From Bacilli bacterium (GTDB lineage Bacteria > Bacillota_I > Bacilli_A > MAG-NZ), in NCBI GenBank assembly GCA_018401215.1, contig JAGYLA010000001.1:78657-142656 (forward strand): 64,000 nt of DNA, given 5' to 3'. Every line of letters begins with the position of its first letter. Within the stretch, counting starts at the first letter, position 1. Below the pieces are notes generated by a model. That model was not told where the DNA came from, ran no database searches, and was given only the letters and a program-made list of their open reading frames with translations. This document shows positions 61,745 through 64,000 of the stretch, one piece after another. A program made the translations under genes and the position numbers.

Positions 61745-62682
61745 TGGAAACCTATTTCATTCAACAACGAATCAAACATACGTCGTTGTGGATCTTCAAC
61801 CATTTGGTGTTGTTGGTTAATTTATTTTTGGTGCTCACACCGTTATTGTGGATGGTCATTGCGTCGTTTAGTCCGGGGAAACTCTTGACCGGGGTTAAAT
61901 TACCGTTTGATATGCTTCGTGCCTTGTTTCGCTTTGACATGGCCGGTGTCGCGGAAGGATTTCAATCCTTTACTGCCAATTTAACGTTGGAACAATATGA
62001 TTATTTGTTTACGTATCGGGGCACGACCGACCAAGCGTTGCCAGATTACTGGGAAGCGTTTAGCGTGTCGTTGTATGTGGCCATCTTGAATACGATTTTG
62101 GTTGTTATTTTATCGAGTTTGGTGGGATTTGCCTTCTCTCGTTATAAGTTTATTGGAAAAAAACGAGTCTTGTTGACATTCATGGGGCTGCAAATGTTTC
62201 CAGCCTTTATGGGTATGGTTGCGTTGTTTATGTTGTTTCGTCAATTTGGGTTTTTGAACAATCCAACCGCATTGACACTTATTTATGTAACAGGAGCGAT
62301 TCCGTATAACACGTTCATTATTCGAGGATTTATGCGCAACATTCCAAAATCACTCGATGAGGCCGCGGCGATTGACGGGGCGAACAACTTACAAATCATG
62401 ACAAAAATTATTATTCCCCTTGCCGTACCGATTATGGGGTTTGTCGCGGTGAACGCCTTTATGGCTCCGTGGATGGACTATATCTTGCCATCGATCATCA
62501 TGCCACAAGTCAATACTCTTGCTGTGTGGTTGTTCCGCTTGTCCGATCCACTTGGTTCAGTCTACTCACCACTAGCCTTCATGGCAGGGGCCTTGTTTAT
62601 TGCGGTACCGATTATGATTGTTCAAGTGTACATGCAGCGCTTTGTTGTCTATGGCTTAACGGCTGGAGCGGACAAAGGGTGA
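61744..62682 (+). CDS. Maltodextrin ABC transporter permease, MalG-like
   Basis: 312 residues, six helices, with the EAA loop DEAAAIDGANNLQIMTKIIIP and the C-terminal end QRFVVYGLTAGADKG typical of MalG. It starts by TAATG overlap with malF and ends by GTGA overlap with the next gene. Confidence 0.9.
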   Translation: METYFIQQRIKHTSLWIFNHLVLLVNLFLVLTPLLWMVIASFSPGKLLTGVKLPFDMLRALFRFDMAGVAEGFQSFTANLTLEQYDYLFTYRGTTDQALPDYWEAFSVSLYVAILNTILVVILSSLVGFAFSRYKFIGKKRVLLTFMGLQMFPAFMGMVALFMLFRQFGFLNNPTALTLIYVTGAIPYNTFIIRGFMRNIPKSLDEAAAIDGANNLQIMTKIIIPLAVPIMGFVAVNAFMAPWMDYILPSIIMPQVNTLAVWLFRLSDPLGSVYSPLAFMAGALFIAVPIMIVQVYMQRFVVYGLTAGADKG

Positions 62683-63440
62683 TCAAACAACTCGCAGCAA
62701 CACTGTATTCCAACAAGGCCATCTTCTCCTTGAAACAGATGAGAGGATGGCTTCTCTTTTTGTTGTTTATTGTTAATGTAATGATGTTGAGTGCTCCATT
62801 GATTCAAGCGCGAGCCGACATCACAGCTCCAGAGATTTTAGACCGCTTTGTGGGGTTAGAAGAAGCGTTACTGCAAGTACTGCCCGAGAGCGACTGTGTT
62901 CTAGGTGCACCAATGGTTTGTCAAACTCCAAGTGTGCAACAAATCAACGGGTATGAAATTGCTTTTTTGTCACCAGTGACGACTGGTACGTATGTCTTAT
63001 TTGATGCCAATCAGTTTATTGTTCAAACACCGACGGACCTTTTCGTTGGAGGCTACGAGTTTGCTAACAACGTTGCATTGAATTCGGTGACAACGGTCGA
63101 TTCGTTACATGGATTGGTTTATGGCTTTGCAACCTCAGGAGCGACGTTTGATTTTAGTTTGATTGTGATTGGCCAATTCATTCAAACAATCTTGTATGTA
63201 TCAACGATTAGTTTGATGTTATTAATTAGCAACTACCGATCGAAAGTGAAGAAAATCACGTTTTCTCAAGCCCTGCGCTTGACGACAATCGCCATGCTTG
63301 GACCGGCATTGTTCTCGGGATTTATTGGTTTTATCGAAGTCACATTAGCGGGAATTGTCTTTATTACAATGTATTCGCTTCGGATGATGTACTTGTATTT
63401 GGCTTTGTTTTCGAAAACGAAGGAGTCAAGTTCTCAATAA
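62679..63440 (+). CDS. DUF1189 family membrane protein (MdxM/YvdJ-like)
   Basis: 253 residues. One N-terminal helix (about residues 22-42), an extracytoplasmic domain of about 110 residues containing a Cys pair (DCVLGAPMVC), and about three or four C-terminal helices. Size, layout and place next to malF-malG match YvdJ of the Bacillus maltodextrin operon. The function is unknown. The start is GTG 62679, overlapping the malG stop; AAAGGG is a weak ribosome-binding site. Confidence 0.68.
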   Translation: MIKQLAATLYSNKAIFSLKQMRGWLLFLLFIVNVMMLSAPLIQARADITAPEILDRFVGLEEALLQVLPESDCVLGAPMVCQTPSVQQINGYEIAFLSPVTTGTYVLFDANQFIVQTPTDLFVGGYEFANNVALNSVTTVDSLHGLVYGFATSGATFDFSLIVIGQFIQTILYVSTISLMLLISNYRSKVKKITFSQALRLTTIAMLGPALFSGFIGFIEVTLAGIVFITMYSLRMMYLYLALFSKTKESSSQ

Positions 63441-63454
63441 ATGGAGTTTATTGA

Positions 63455-63483
63455 TTGATTTTAGAAAATGTAAGCGCTATAAT
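63455..63483 (+). promoter_or_regulatory. Promoter of the maltodextrin-binding protein gene with overlapping cre-like site
   Basis: TTGATT (63455-63460) and TATAAT (63478-63483), spacer 17. TGTAAGCGCTATAA at 63469-63482 closely resembles the CcpA catabolite-responsive element and overlaps the -10, the position expected for repression. Confidence 0.6.
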
Positions 63484-63519
63484 AATGAAGCATAAAACTA
63501 TATGGAGGACTTGAATTTA

Positions 63520-64000
63520 ATGAAGAAATTTATTGCACTACCATTGTCGTTATTGTTGGCTGTTACATTAGCTGCATGTGCAACGACAACAACAGAAGAA
63601 CGTCCCACAGGAAATGTTGTGGAACGCACTACTGTTGGCACAGTCTATGCAAACTGTGAAGTACCTAACGGTAACGACCCATGCTGGGACGCGACTGCAG
63701 AACAATTTAGATTTGAGCCAGGTGCTGTCATTACCATCGGTGTTGATAACGATTTGATGGGTGAAGCATTGGTTGCTAAATGGAATGCTGATTTCCCTGC
63801 ATTGAGAGATCAGTTAGTATACCGTAATTATGGATCCGTGAACGGTGAATCAACAGGAATTCAGGGAGTCGAAGTTGGACAATCTGAAGCGCCAGATGTC
63901 GTTCTTGTTGTTTCCAACGAAGTGGTTGGACGTGAAGTGAACTTGCTTTCACTACATCCATACTTTGAAAATTTAATTTCAACCGATTCCTTACCAGCGG
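63520..64000 (+). CDS. Maltodextrin ABC transporter substrate-binding lipoprotein (3' end outside window)
   Basis: Open frame from ATG 63520 to the window end, 160 residues seen. The signal peptide MKKFIALPLSLLLAVTLAAC ends in a lipobox. After a Thr-rich spacer comes a short segment with a Cys pair (NCEVPNGNDPC), then ITIGVDNDLMGEALVAKWNADFP, typical of the N-terminal lobe of sugar-binding proteins. TGGAGG precedes the start. The binding-protein gene comes last, after the permeases, with its own promoter; in Bacillus mdx operons it comes first. Ligand is inferred from context. Confidence 0.85.
   Translation, partial: MKKFIALPLSLLLAVTLAACATTTTEERPTGNVVERTTVGTVYANCEVPNGNDPCWDATAEQFRFEPGAVITIGVDNDLMGEALVAKWNADFPALRDQLVYRNYGSVNGESTGIQGVEVGQSEAPDVVLVVSNEVVGREVNLLSLHPYFENLISTDSLPA

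Overview
This window looks like chromosomal core and metabolic sequence from a low-to-mid GC Gram-positive-type bacterium (Bacillota/Mycoplasmatota border, something like an Izemoplasma or Acholeplasma relative; this is inferred from protein character and gene order only). TGA is used as an ordinary stop, often inside ATGA start/stop overlaps, so the Mycoplasma code does not apply. Several surface proteins have lipoprotein signals (lipobox Cys), and gene order is Bacillus-like (rpsF-ssb-rpsR, gdpP-rplI-dnaB, upp-atp, walJ-rlmH). I see no tRNA, rRNA, CRISPR array, insertion sequence or phage gene.

Layout. 1-2400: end of fusA, then tuf. 2.4-5.9 kb: pncC, tatD, a lipoprotein HtrA-like protease, ychF. 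5.9-12.7 kb: rpsF-ssb-rpsR and the tightly overlapped gdpP-rplI-dnaB-prfA-prmC operon. 12.8-20.2 kb: upp and a complete F1Fo ATP synthase operon whose c subunit carries a Na+-binding signature. 20.2-26 kb: an acyltransferase fused to a zinc ribbon, a GltS-like symporter, DUF1146, DegV/FakB, cca, yhaM. 26-28.4 kb (minus): a large SurA/PrsA-like lipoprotein broken by many indels. 28.5-37.5 kb: walJ-rlmH, a YczE-like membrane protein, two NrnA-type DHH phosphoesterases, an operon of a NatAB-like exporter, rhodanese, thioredoxin and MarR, then a MATE exporter and a YuiD-like protein. 37.5-38.7 kb: a cobalamin riboswitch controlling a DUF4430 lipoprotein and an ECF-type S component. 38.7-40.6 kb: cspA, pyrR, an Smr-domain protein, YebC. 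40.6-47.4 kb: pyruvate:ferredoxin oxidoreductase and the three-gene proton-translocating transhydrogenase. 47.4-50.5 kb: glgB and apbE. 50.6-55.7 kb: sufCDSUB. 55.7-64 kb: glgP, a GH13 enzyme and a maltodextrin ABC importer, whose binding-protein gene runs off the end.

Together the genes describe a fermentative cell: maltodextrin and glycogen feed glycolysis; PFOR makes acetyl-CoA and reduced ferredoxin; transhydrogenase balances NADH and NADPH; the ATP synthase couples to an ion gradient, probably Na+; SUF supplies Fe-S clusters; a B12 uptake module supplies cobalamin.

A technical point affects reading: frameshifts fall in sharp patches (about 26.4-27.9, 32.0-32.5, 46.45-46.57, 50.69-51.33, 53.9-54.2, 56.3-58.9 kb) and hit genes expected to be essential (sufC, sufU), often at homopolymers, while the flanking genes are intact. 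I read these as consensus errors rather than gene decay.
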